A DNA stretch of 64,000 nt, taken from assembly GCA_963771295.1 (NCBI GenBank), contig CAVYTB010000017.1, positions 372,001 to 436,000 of the forward strand, in the 5' to 3' direction. Numbering within the stretch: position 1 is the stretch's first letter; each line of letters begins with the position of its first letter. Both the position numbers and the translations under genes were made by a program. This document shows positions 17,260 to 25,113 of the stretch, one piece after another. The notes beneath the pieces are model-generated. The model was not told the origin of the DNA. It did not search any database and saw nothing but the letters and a program-made list of their open reading frames with translations. Source of the stretch: Acidiferrum sp963771295 (GTDB lineage: Bacteria > Acidobacteriota > Terriglobia > Acidiferrales > UBA7541).

Positions 17260-17679
17260 GGGAGCATCCTTCTTCGTTTTTGCACTGCCATTTTATCCCT
17301 CGGGGGGGACCTGCATGAACGGATATCTTATCGCATCTCAACACTCGCAGAATGAATGAGATCAGACGATGTACATAGATAGTAGCCGCGGTGCCAGTGT
17401 CTAGCCGGCTTAGGCGGAGGGCAAATTGAGGGACAATGTGGATAGTTTAGTTCCCTCCCGCCGTCGGATTCACGCGGTAAGCCGGCTGAGACCCTGCCTA
17501 CCGTGTACACTGGATTCCGCAAGTAATTGAAATACAGTACCTTAGTGGGGGCCTCGAATTTGGTGGTGGTGCGGGTGGTGGTATCGCCCGTGCTTCTCTA
17601 TTCCGTGGAATTCATGCGAATTGGGGATGTGAAATAGTTTAGGATAGGGAACTATTCCTAGAGTTGAGGCGAAGGAAAC
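17260..17679. promoter_or_regulatory. Divergent regulatory region between PrsT-like and Wzz-like genes
   Basis: 420 bases with no gene. It should contain promoters in both directions. A G7 run sits at 17302-17308, a G-rich GGTGGTGGTGCGGGTGGTGG tract at 17562-17581, and a weak sigma-54-like element at 17579-17594 (separate entry). No convincing sigma-70 pair was found on either strand. Confidence 0.4.
17579..17594 (+). promoter_or_regulatory. Weak sigma-54-like promoter element before the chain-length gene
   Basis: TGGTATCGCCCGTGCT has GG-N10-GC spacing and agrees with the consensus TGGCAC-N5-TTGCA at TGG, A and TGC. The start of transcription would fall near 17605, about 75 bp before the chain-length gene. 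The GG-N10-GC core alone is common by chance, so support comes mainly from the two sigma-54 activators nearby. Confidence 0.25.
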
Positions 17680-19197
17680 ATGGTAAGAAATGGCGAAATT
17701 GCCCTGTCAGACGTGAAGCGGAGCCTCCGCAGGCACTGGTGGATTCCGTTGATGACCACGGTGCTGCTGGGATTAGTTGGGATTGTCGCGGTGTTGGTGC
17801 TTCCCAAGAAATACACTTCAACAACGATGGTTCTGGTGGAACAGCCGACTGTGCCAGTCGAATACGTGAAGCCCGTTGTCAACGACGACCTGAATCATCG
17901 GCTGGCATCGATGAAAGAGCAAGTGCTCAGCCGGTCGCGGCTACAACCGATCATCGAAAAGCTCAATCTCTATCCAGAGCAGCGCAAGAAAGCTCACATG
18001 GAAGAGCTTGAGGATACGCTGCGCAAGGCCGTTGAAGTCGAGTTGATGCAACCCATGCCAGGCTCCGTGAACAAACAGCCACCCGGATTTCAGATCAGCG
18101 TGACGTTCGCCAATCCACAAGTGGCTCAACAAATCTGCACGGACATTACGTCGATGTTCATCGAGCAGAACTCCAAAAGAAGAGAACAGCAGGCCGTCGA
18201 CACGACACAATTTTTGAGCCAGCAGTTGGATCAAGCCAAGGCGAAACTCGACGAGCAAGACGCCCAGTTGGCGCAGTTCAAGAGGCAATACCTCGGTTCA
18301 CTTCCTGAGGAAGAGCAAACCAATTTGAGCATCCTGACCGGCATGAACACACAATTGGAGGCTGTGATCCAAGCGCTTAGCCGTGCGCAACAGGACAAAG
18401 CGTTCAATGAGGCCATGCTGAGCCAGCAAGAAACGAATTGGAAACAGACCATGAGCGGGAATCAGAATCCCGAAACTCAGGAACAGCAGCTCACCCAGCT
18501 TCAGGCACAGCTTTCTGATTTGCTGGCGCGCTATACACCTGAGCACCCAGACGTGCTCAAAGTGAAATCCCAAATCGAAGAGCTAAAGAAGAAGCAAGCA
18601 CAGGAACCTGCCCCCAAGGCTTCAACGGTTGCGCAAGCACCGGCTCACGAACCACCGCAGATGCAACAGCTTCGTGCCAAGATCAGGCAAGACGATCTGG
18701 GGATTGCCGAACTTGCTAAGAGACAAGGGCAGATTCAGGAACAAATTCGCCTGATACAGGGTCGGGTGCAAGCCAGCCCCATGGTCGAACAACAGTTCAA
18801 GGAAATTACCAGAAATTACCAAACGGCATTGGAACTCTACAATGAGCTCCTGAAAAAGCGCGACAGTTCAACGATGGCGACTAGCCTTGAGCACCAGCAA
18901 GAGAGCGAAACATTTCGCATCTTAGATCCTCCCAGTTTGCCTACTACTCCTTCCTCTCCTAATCGGCTAGCTCTGATCGGCGGAGGTATGGGCGTTGGAC
19001 TAGCCTTGGGATTTGGAGTTCTTTATCTGCTCGCGATGATGGATAAGGCCATGTATACCGAGCGAGACGTGGAAACTTGTTTAAAGTTGCCGGTTTTGAC
19101 TACGGTGCCCTGTTTTGATCCCAGCTCACATGGACAGAGCGCAGGGCCCAGTGATTCCGTAAGAGTTCAAGATGAGCCAGTCATCTTGAAGGCATAA
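17680..19197 (+). CDS. Wzz/GNVR chain-length determinant (XrtA-type polysaccharide copolymerase)
   Basis: 505 residues. Topology is typical of a polysaccharide copolymerase: a first membrane helix (WWIPLMTTVLLGLVGIVAV, ~20-40), a long periplasmic part dominated by Gln-rich coiled coils (~150-390), and a second helix (LALIGGGMGVGLALGFGVLYLL, ~430-452) preceded by the Pro-rich SLPTTPSSPNR motif. It sets polymer length and works with the BY-kinase encoded 34 bp downstream. The absence of a fused kinase domain means the kinase acts in trans. AAGGA just before the ATG supports the start. It is the first gene of the plus-strand core after the divergent regulatory region. Confidence 0.92.
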   Translation: MVRNGEIALSDVKRSLRRHWWIPLMTTVLLGLVGIVAVLVLPKKYTSTTMVLVEQPTVPVEYVKPVVNDDLNHRLASMKEQVLSRSRLQPIIEKLNLYPEQRKKAHMEELEDTLRKAVEVELMQPMPGSVNKQPPGFQISVTFANPQVAQQICTDITSMFIEQNSKRREQQAVDTTQFLSQQLDQAKAKLDEQDAQLAQFKRQYLGSLPEEEQTNLSILTGMNTQLEAVIQALSRAQQDKAFNEAMLSQQETNWKQTMSGNQNPETQEQQLTQLQAQLSDLLARYTPEHPDVLKVKSQIEELKKKQAQEPAPKASTVAQAPAHEPPQMQQLRAKIRQDDLGIAELAKRQGQIQEQIRLIQGRVQASPMVEQQFKEITRNYQTALELYNELLKKRDSSTMATSLEHQQESETFRILDPPSLPTTPSSPNRLALIGGGMGVGLALGFGVLYLLAMMDKAMYTERDVETCLKLPVLTTVPCFDPSSHGQSAGPSDSVRVQDEPVILKA

Positions 19198-19231
19198 TTA
19201 GGCCGACGAAAGGGATTGGTAACAAAATAAG

Positions 19232-20152
19232 ATGAGCCGGATTCACGAAGCACTTAAGAAGGCCGCCCAGGAACGGAATGACCAAGCATCCGCACGGCCG
19301 GTCTCCGATTTCCTCGATCTTTCGACACCGGTGGTAACTCCGCCAGTCGATGGTCACCGCCCGGAAGCCCAAACAGACTTGCCGCCAGCGACCGACACGC
19401 GATACTTGCGATTCGAGGAGTTTGCCAAGCGCTGCTCGCGTCCCGAATGGAAAACGGGAGCCGCGGCCAGTGTGCTCTCCGTGCATACCACCAACGCCAT
19501 CGGCACCGAGAAATTCCGCACCCTGCGTTCACGGCTCTATCAGATTGCTTCGGCACATCCGCTAAAGAAAATTGTGATCACCAGTGGCTTGCCGGGAGAG
19601 GGGAAAACTTTCGTCACTGTAAATCTCGCGCAATCTTTCGTGCGACAGACAGACCGCCGGGTTTTGTTGATCGATGCGGATTTGCGGGCATCTCGGTTGC
19701 ACATGCTGTTGGGAGCGCCAGATCGGCCGGGTTTGACCGACTACCTCCGCGGAGACGCAGACGAGTTTCAAGTTACGCAGGTAGGACCCAGCGGGAATCT
19801 ATGTTTGATTCCAGGGGGTCAGGAGGTCACGAACCCCAGCGAACTACTGCACAGCGACCGGATGAGACAGCTTCTTGAACGGATGTCCCAAGTCTTCGAT
19901 TGGGTAATTCTGGACTCACCACCGGCAATGGCGGTGCACGATTCGAGTATTCTGGCGGATATGTGTGATGGGGTGATCTTTGTGGTGCGTGCGGGTTCTA
20001 CTGACTTCGAAGTTGCGGCGAAGGCTTCTTCGGAGTTCCGCGAGAAGAATCTGCTTGGTGTCGTGCTCAATCGCGTTGAAAAAGGCGACGCCTATGGCGA
20101 CTACTACTACGGCTACGACTCCGCAAGCAGTGCTAGAGCGCAGCACAGATAG
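19232..20152 (+). CDS. BY-kinase (CpsD/CapB-type tyrosine autokinase)
   Basis: 306 residues. Walker A is SGLPGEGKT (118-126), Walker A' VLLIDADLR (144-152) and Walker B VILDSPP (~224-230), the three motifs of bacterial tyrosine kinases. An EKFRTLRSRL motif (93-102) matches the oligomerisation EX2RX2R region. The C-terminus carries a Tyr cluster (YGDYYYGY, within the last 20 residues), the usual autophosphorylation site. The protein has no membrane helix, so it should dock on the cytoplasmic end of the Wzz-type partner just upstream and cycle its phosphorylation during polymerisation. It converges with the exosortase gene (33-bp gap). Confidence 0.93.
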   Translation: MSRIHEALKKAAQERNDQASARPVSDFLDLSTPVVTPPVDGHRPEAQTDLPPATDTRYLRFEEFAKRCSRPEWKTGAAASVLSVHTTNAIGTEKFRTLRSRLYQIASAHPLKKIVITSGLPGEGKTFVTVNLAQSFVRQTDRRVLLIDADLRASRLHMLLGAPDRPGLTDYLRGDADEFQVTQVGPSGNLCLIPGGQEVTNPSELLHSDRMRQLLERMSQVFDWVILDSPPAMAVHDSSILADMCDGVIFVVRAGSTDFEVAAKASSEFREKNLLGVVLNRVEKGDAYGDYYYGYDSASSARAQHR

Positions 20153-20185
20153 TCTTGTTTTTCATTCGGGTCCGAGCGCTGCTTT

Positions 20186-21163
20186 CTAGGGGCTGACCGT
20201 CGCGTGCTCAGCCGCTTCGACTGACGTTTCTCCGCGCCGCAGCAACCAATACACCGGCAATAACAGGGCCAGGCCAATTACAAAGAAGACGACCCCTCCT
20301 TGGTGGTGCAGCTTGCCGTACAGGAAACTTCGATTCACGTAGTTGGCGAGCAGAGTCAGTGTAGCAATGCGCACGCCGTTCTTGATTAGCATCATTGCCA
20401 GACCGGCGAGCACAAAAACAGCCTTCTTCCAAAACGGACGAAAGGCGAAGTGTGCGACGAGTAGCGCCAGAATCAGAAGTGCGATACTGGAACGGATTCC
20501 GCTACATTCCTGAGCCACTTCGATGCTTACTTGCGGTAAGTAAAAGTAGAATCCCTGTCGCAGAACCGGAACTCCGCTTAGATTGAACAACAATTCAGCA
20601 ACCGCAGCCGACCCGGATTGCAGCCAGTAAATCGTTTTATTCAGCAGGCTTTCCGGGAGGGGCACCGCGAAAAGCAGAATGGCAAAAGCGAACCACGAGG
20701 ATTTTGCCGCATTTTTGCCGAGAATGGAGATGAACCCGGCGACCAGCAGAAAGATCAGGGCGAGAATCGAACCTGACAGCGTTTCTTTAGACGTGCAGGA
20801 CGCGCACTGCAAGGTCAAAAGAGTTAACAAAAGTGCCGGGACTGCAAATAGCAGTCCGCCGCGGAATTCTAGCGAATCTCGCACCTGCAACTGTTTTCGG
20901 TCCGTGTAGATCAGCCATGCGGCGATGAATGGAACCAGAATGATGTGCGAAGCGGTCTCATCCTGCTCGGCCAGGTGGAACAGAGCGAACACCGGCTTCC
21001 AGAAAACCAGCACACAAAGCACAACCCAACCGAGATACAACAGCCATTTTCTTCCGTTTTGTGAATCGGTCGTACTCAAAACATTTCCTCGTGCTGGAAT
21101 ATGCGCTATAGCAGGTTTCCGCAATTGCGTTGCGGGGCGCCTTCGGATTGTCTCAAAACGCAT
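20186..21163 (-). CDS. xrt: Exosortase (XrtA-like transpeptidase)
   Basis: About 325 residues with eight or so membrane helices. The three catalytic elements of exosortases are all present: Cys220 in VAQECSGIRSS, Arg265 in KNGVRIATL and His286/287 in KLHHQGGVVFF. Exosortases cut and process proteins with a C-terminal PEP-CTERM-type signal. The EpsI (DUF3485) domain that often follows is absent. No protein in this window carries a PEP-CTERM tail, so its substrates are elsewhere. The ATG at 21163 lacks a ribosome-binding site; a TTG at 21079 has GAGGA 6 nt upstream and gives 297 residues, so the true start may be there. Confidence 0.9.
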   Translation of the reverse strand: MRFETIRRRPATQLRKPAIAHIPARGNVLSTTDSQNGRKWLLYLGWVVLCVLVFWKPVFALFHLAEQDETASHIILVPFIAAWLIYTDRKQLQVRDSLEFRGGLLFAVPALLLTLLTLQCASCTSKETLSGSILALIFLLVAGFISILGKNAAKSSWFAFAILLFAVPLPESLLNKTIYWLQSGSAAVAELLFNLSGVPVLRQGFYFYLPQVSIEVAQECSGIRSSIALLILALLVAHFAFRPFWKKAVFVLAGLAMMLIKNGVRIATLTLLANYVNRSFLYGKLHHQGGVVFFVIGLALLLPVYWLLRRGETSVEAAEHATVSP

Positions 21164-21630
21164 GGCATATTGGCATGACAATATTCAAAAAAGCTGAGGG
21201 CGATGTGTTTACCGAACTGTTATATAAATACCTGCGAACGGTAGAGCCTCGACGAATTGGGAGTTGCAATCCGGCGCGCGGATGGGTAAAGTTTCTTCTT
21301 CGCCGCCATTAAGATGTCTGATTTGTGAGATTTATACTCCGCCTAAACTGCCGCCCGGGGCATGGAACCGGATTGCAACAATAGGGCATCCGTTTTCTCT
21401 CCGCGCTACGAAAGCCAAAAGTCGGCTGAATCGGACGAATGCATTGCAGGGCTAACATGCTTATAATCAAATACATGGAAACTATTGGCAATCCGTGTCT
21501 ACGTGGTTTCCCCGATACCAACTGGCAGGGCAATTGCCATATAACTGCGGTCGGACCTATGGGACTGTAACGGCGATAGCCTGCCGAGAATTTGGGTTTG
21601 ACCGGGTGGGACACTGATTTGGAAACTCTA
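21164..21630. promoter_or_regulatory. Regulatory region between the exosortase and antiterminator genes
   Basis: 467 bases with no convincing gene. It is the start region of the large plus-strand operon. It holds a sigma-54 match at 21523-21538 (separate entry) and a TATAAT at 21462-21467 without a good -35. A 31-codon open frame starting at ATG 21475 has no ribosome-binding site and is not called. Confidence 0.5.
21523..21538 (+). promoter_or_regulatory. Sigma-54 promoter candidate for the antiterminator and downstream EPS operon
   Basis: TGGCAGGGCAATTGCC matches TGGCAC-N5-TTGCA at nine of eleven conserved positions, with exact GG-N10-GC spacing. Transcription would begin near 21549, about 80 bp before the antiterminator ATG. 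The core also contains the 10-bp palindrome GGCAATTGCC (21529-21538), so an operator function is possible instead. It suits the two sigma-54 activators at 2570-6057. No upstream activator-binding sites were identified. Confidence 0.6.
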
Positions 21631-22215
21631 ATGGAAAACAAGGCAAGCGATTCGTCGCCGAGTACCTCTTGGTATGCCTTGCAGGTACGCTCCCGAAAAG
21701 AAAATTACATCGCGTCCCAGATCGTTGGGCAGGGTTATGAGTGCCTTCTTCCGACCTATCGAAGCATTCGAAAGTGGTCAGATCGGCTGAAGGAACTAGA
21801 GCGGCCCCTCTTTCCTGGATATCTGTTCTGCCGCTTTAATATTCACGATCGAAGACCGCTCGTCACCACACCTGGAGTTCTTCAGATTGTTGGCAGCGGA
21901 CGTACGGCGATTTCGGTTTCCGACGAAGAAATCCATGCGTTGCAACTTGTCGTTTCCTCTGGTGTGTCGAAGGAACCTTGGCCATACCTGGAGGTAGGTC
22001 AGCGTGTGCGCGTGGATTATGGGACGCTAGCAGGCTTGGAAGGCATCCTGGTGAACTTAAAAGGTAATCATCGCGTTGTGCTTTCGGTAACGCTACTCCA
22101 AAGATCGGTTGCGATGGAAGTAGATAGTAGTTGGTTAACGCCAGTGGAGGCTGTTGTACGTACGAGCGTGACACAACGAATACTGCGCCCGATTCGCGTG
22201 TCACTGGGCAGTTAG
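21631..22215 (+). CDS. NusG-like transcription antiterminator (UpxY/RfaH/LoaP type)
   Basis: 194 residues. The N-terminal NGN domain (WYALQVRSRKENYIASQI at ~14-31, FPGYLFCRF at ~69-77, TPGVLQIVGSG) binds RNA polymerase; a KOW domain (~125-165) follows, with VGQRVRVDYGTLAGLEGILV. Specialised NusG paralogues of this kind let polymerase read through long surface-polysaccharide operons. It sits at the head of the plus-strand operon, directly before the initiating sugar transferase, exactly where such factors occur. The ATG at 21631 begins conserved sequence; an upstream in-frame TTG at 21592 adds non-conserved residues. Any recruitment element should lie in its own leader. Confidence 0.9.
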   Translation: MENKASDSSPSTSWYALQVRSRKENYIASQIVGQGYECLLPTYRSIRKWSDRLKELERPLFPGYLFCRFNIHDRRPLVTTPGVLQIVGSGRTAISVSDEEIHALQLVVSSGVSKEPWPYLEVGQRVRVDYGTLAGLEGILVNLKGNHRVVLSVTLLQRSVAMEVDSSWLTPVEAVVRTSVTQRILRPIRVSLGS

Positions 22216-22243
22216 ATCAAATCAAATAAAGCGGAGTAAGAAA

Positions 22244-23419
22244 ATGAGTCCAATGGAAATCGAACAACGGGCGCAGAGAAAAACCAAATTGCAGGTTCGG
22301 GCGCATCTGTCCGTTCCGGACATGGGCAACAGTCCTGCCCGCCTTTTGCTGAATGAAGACGCATTTGTATCCATGCTGTACCTTGAACGCCGGCGAGCCG
22401 AGCGGGCCGATAAGCGATTCGTTTTAATTCTGATCGATGTGAAGAAGACGCTTTCGGTGGTGCATAAAGATCGCACCATGCTGGCATTAACCAATGCTCT
22501 GTCCGAAGCTACTCGAGAGACTGACATCATCGGCTGGTACCTGGAAAATAACCTGCTGGGCGTAATTGGAACCGAACTGGGCAAAGCCACCAACCAGGTA
22601 GTGCAAGAAAGATTCCTCAGCAAGCTTCGAGCTATTTTTGAGTCTGCCCTCGGGGCAGAAAGAAGCTCGTCCATCTCCGTTTCCTTCCATTTCTTCCCTG
22701 AGGAATACGAACACGGAGACACCGACCACTCGGCCAACATCGCGCTGTACCCCGAATTTCAAAAAAGAGAAAACACTAAGAAGGTTCCGCTAGCGATCAA
22801 AAGGTTCATCGATATCGTGGGCAGTGGTGCAGCCCTGGTCTTTCTTTCCCCAGTGTACGTAGCGATTGGTTTGGCAATTAAGGCTTCGTCGAAGGGCCCG
22901 GTGTTGTTTAAGCAGCAGCGCCTGGGTCAGTACGGCAAGCCATTTACGGTTCTGAAGTTTCGTTCCATGCGCACCGACTCTGATCCAAAGATCCATCAGC
23001 AATTCGTCGAACAGTTCATTGCCGGACAGGTTGACGGAAATTCCACCCAAGCTGCCAGACCGGTCTTCAAGATTCAGAAGGATCCGCGCGTTACATCTAT
23101 CGGCAGGTTCATTCGCAAGACCAGCTTGGACGAACTTCCGCAGTTCTGGAATGTTCTGAGCGGTGAGATGTCCTTGGTTGGCCCGCGCCCTGCAATCGCG
23201 TATGAATTTCGTGCTTATGAAGCTTGGCACCGTCGTCGGGTGTTGGAAATCAAGCCAGGTATCACTGGATTGTGGCAAGTAACCGGTCGCAGCCGCACAC
23301 GTTTTGACGATATGGTTCGTCTTGATCTGAAGTACGCGCGAGCCTGGTCGATCTGGTTGGATCTTAAGATCTTGGCGCAGACACCCGCCGCAGTGATCAA
23401 TGGTGAAGGCGCCCACTAA
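22244..23419 (+). CDS. Phosphoglycosyl transferase (initiating sugar transferase) with N-terminal GGDEF-like domain
   Basis: 391 residues. Residues ~185-391 are a monotopic phosphoglycosyl transferase: re-entrant membrane helix (KRFIDIVGSGAALVFLSPVY), FKQQRLGQYGKPF, KFRSMRTD, catalytic Asp-Glu pair (SLDELPQFWN, D296/E297) and SLVGPRP. It moves a sugar-1-phosphate to undecaprenyl phosphate, the first step of repeat-unit assembly. Residues ~35-165 precede this with an alpha/beta domain (EDAFVSMLYLERRRAERADKRF, RETDIIGWYLENNLLGVIG) that resembles a degenerate GGDEF domain without the GGDEF motif. That relation is my judgement from pattern. The multi-helix N-terminus of WbaP-type enzymes is missing. 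It follows the antiterminator by 28 bp. Confidence 0.9.
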   Translation: MSPMEIEQRAQRKTKLQVRAHLSVPDMGNSPARLLLNEDAFVSMLYLERRRAERADKRFVLILIDVKKTLSVVHKDRTMLALTNALSEATRETDIIGWYLENNLLGVIGTELGKATNQVVQERFLSKLRAIFESALGAERSSSISVSFHFFPEEYEHGDTDHSANIALYPEFQKRENTKKVPLAIKRFIDIVGSGAALVFLSPVYVAIGLAIKASSKGPVLFKQQRLGQYGKPFTVLKFRSMRTDSDPKIHQQFVEQFIAGQVDGNSTQAARPVFKIQKDPRVTSIGRFIRKTSLDELPQFWNVLSGEMSLVGPRPAIAYEFRAYEAWHRRRVLEIKPGITGLWQVTGRSRTRFDDMVRLDLKYARAWSIWLDLKILAQTPAAVINGEGAH

Positions 23420-23572
23420 TCCAGAACAGTTTTGTACTGCGACCTTCCGCGAGACGATGCCCAGAGCCTGGCTCTCGTGGAAGGTTGATAATAAACACTT
23501 CTTCTTTTTTCATTCCAGTTGGTCCCGGTCCCCAACCGCCAAGTTGCTGCGTAGGTTTCAAGGAGACACAAG

Positions 23573-24574
23573 ATGCGTATCGGTGTGATCGGCTATGGCT
23601 ACTGGGGTCCTAATATCGTTCGAAATTTCCACTCGCAGGACAATTGTGAAGTCGTGCTGGTGGCCGATCGCAATCCGCAGGCAGAAGGGCGGTTGAAGAA
23701 AATGTTTCCGTCAGTTGGATTTACCACCGACGAAAACGAAATCTTGACCTCGCCGAACGTGGACGTCGTTGCGGTGGTAACTCCGGTCTGGACGCATTAT
23801 GAGCTGGCGAAGCGCGCGTTAGAGAACGGCAAGCACGTGTTTGTTGAGAAGCCCTTTACCGACAGCGTTGCGCTGGGCGAGGAACTGGTAGAGCTGGCAG
23901 AGCGCAAGAACCTGAAGATCATGGTCGATCACACGTTCTTGTTCACCGGAGCAGTACGGAAGATCAAGGAGTTAGTGGATAGGAAAGAACTGGGCGAGCT
24001 GTATTATTACGACGCATTGCGCGTGAACCTCGGCCTGTTTCAGCACGATGTGAACGTGATCTGGGACCTTGCACCGCACGATCTTTCGATTATGGACTAT
24101 GTAATTTCCGAGAAGCCGGAAGCGGTGGTGGCGACCGGGGAAACGCACCTGAACGGCGTAGAGGACGTAGCATTCATTACCGTATACTTCCCAAAGCGCA
24201 TTATTGCCCACGTTAACGTGAACTGGCTTTCACCGGTAAAAGTGCGAACGACATTGATCGGTGGCGAGAAAAAGATGCTCGTATGGAACGATCTTGAGGC
24301 CGACGAGAAAATCAGAATATACGACAAGGGCGTCAGCATGTCTACGAATCCCGGCAATTTGCATCAATTGCTCGTCAGCTATCGTTCAGGCGATATGTGG
24401 GCGCCGCAACTGGAACAGGTGGAAGCATTGCGCGCTGAGACGGCTTACTTTGTGAAGTGCATCGAGGAAAATTGCAAGCCCTTCAATGACGGAGAAGCGG
24501 GCCTCCGCGTGGTGCGGATTCTGGAAGCCGCAGACCATTCGATCCGCAGCAGGGGGCAGGCGGTGTCGCTGTGA
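23573..24574 (+). CDS. Gfo/Idh/MocA oxidoreductase, WbpB/WlbA-like
   Basis: 333 residues. The N-terminal Rossmann fold begins IGVIGYGYWGPNIVRNF; the family motif EKPF (VFVEKPFTDSV) is present. Together with the next acyltransferase (GTGA overlap) and the DegT aminotransferase two genes on, it matches the WbpB-WbpD-WbpE set that turns UDP-N-acetylglucosaminuronate into UDP-2,3-diacetamido-glucuronate. In that pathway this enzyme oxidises C3. No UDP-GlcNAc 6-dehydrogenase is in the window, so the supply of substrate is unexplained. AAGGAG upstream supports the ATG. Confidence 0.87.
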   Translation: MRIGVIGYGYWGPNIVRNFHSQDNCEVVLVADRNPQAEGRLKKMFPSVGFTTDENEILTSPNVDVVAVVTPVWTHYELAKRALENGKHVFVEKPFTDSVALGEELVELAERKNLKIMVDHTFLFTGAVRKIKELVDRKELGELYYYDALRVNLGLFQHDVNVIWDLAPHDLSIMDYVISEKPEAVVATGETHLNGVEDVAFITVYFPKRIIAHVNVNWLSPVKVRTTLIGGEKKMLVWNDLEADEKIRIYDKGVSMSTNPGNLHQLLVSYRSGDMWAPQLEQVEALRAETAYFVKCIEENCKPFNDGEAGLRVVRILEAADHSIRSRGQAVSL

Positions 24575-25059
24575 ATGAGTACGTGTGCATTGCGCCAAGC
24601 GTGAAATTGGGTAAGGACGTAAAGCTTTCCAAGTTTATCAATTTGTATGGGTGCGAAATTGGAGACGAAACAAAAATAGGCGCCTTTGTGGAAATTCAGA
24701 AAAATGCGCGTGTGGGCCGTTGCTGCAAGATTTCCAGCCACTCGTTCATCTGCGAAGGCGTAGATATAGAGGATGACGTTTTTATCGGCCACAGTGTGAC
24801 CTTCATCAATGACACTTATCCACGTGCCACCGTAGTTGGCGGGGGTTTGCAGACGGAAGCGGACTGGAAAGTTGAAAAAACAAGAATCTGCCGAGGAGCG
24901 TCGATCGGTTCCGGATCGACGATCTTGAGCAACATTACAGTGGGCGAAAATGCGATCGTAGGGGCCGGCAGCGTAGTGACCAAGGATGTGCCTGCGAATG
25001 CGATTGTGGCGGGCAATCCCGCAAAGTTTCTGAGGTTTGTGAACGACGCAAAAAAGTAG
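24571..25059 (+). CDS. Left-handed beta-helix N-acetyltransferase, WbpD-like
   Basis: 162 residues, built from hexapeptide repeats ([LIV]GxxxxI: APSVKLGKDVKLSKF, IGDETKIGAFVEI, IEDDVFIGHSVTF, VGENAIVGAGSVVTKDVP). This size and the FINDTYPRA segment fit WbpD/VioB-like sugar N-acetyltransferases that use acetyl-CoA. It begins at a GTG (24571) overlapping the stop of the upstream oxidoreductase by 4 bp, so the two are translationally coupled. In the inferred pathway it acetylates the 3-amino group that the aminotransferase (26123-27337) installs. Confidence 0.9.
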   Translation: MNEYVCIAPSVKLGKDVKLSKFINLYGCEIGDETKIGAFVEIQKNARVGRCCKISSHSFICEGVDIEDDVFIGHSVTFINDTYPRATVVGGGLQTEADWKVEKTRICRGASIGSGSTILSNITVGENAIVGAGSVVTKDVPANAIVAGNPAKFLRFVNDAKK

Positions 25060-25113
25060 CGACGCGCAATTAGCACGGATCGCGAAGATAATTTTTCGAG
25101 CAGCAGGAAACAG

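Noticed and set aside
17484..17499. Minus-strand GG-N10-GC sequence before the TPR lipoprotein gene as a sigma-54 promoter
   Set aside because: It lacks the TT of the -12 element and would sit over 200 bp from the gene; the spacing alone is common by chance.
21475..21570. 31-codon open frame upstream of the antiterminator, a possible leader peptide
   Set aside because: No ribosome-binding site and no rich run of one amino acid; the sigma-54 candidate lies inside it, so the transcript would start after its ATG.
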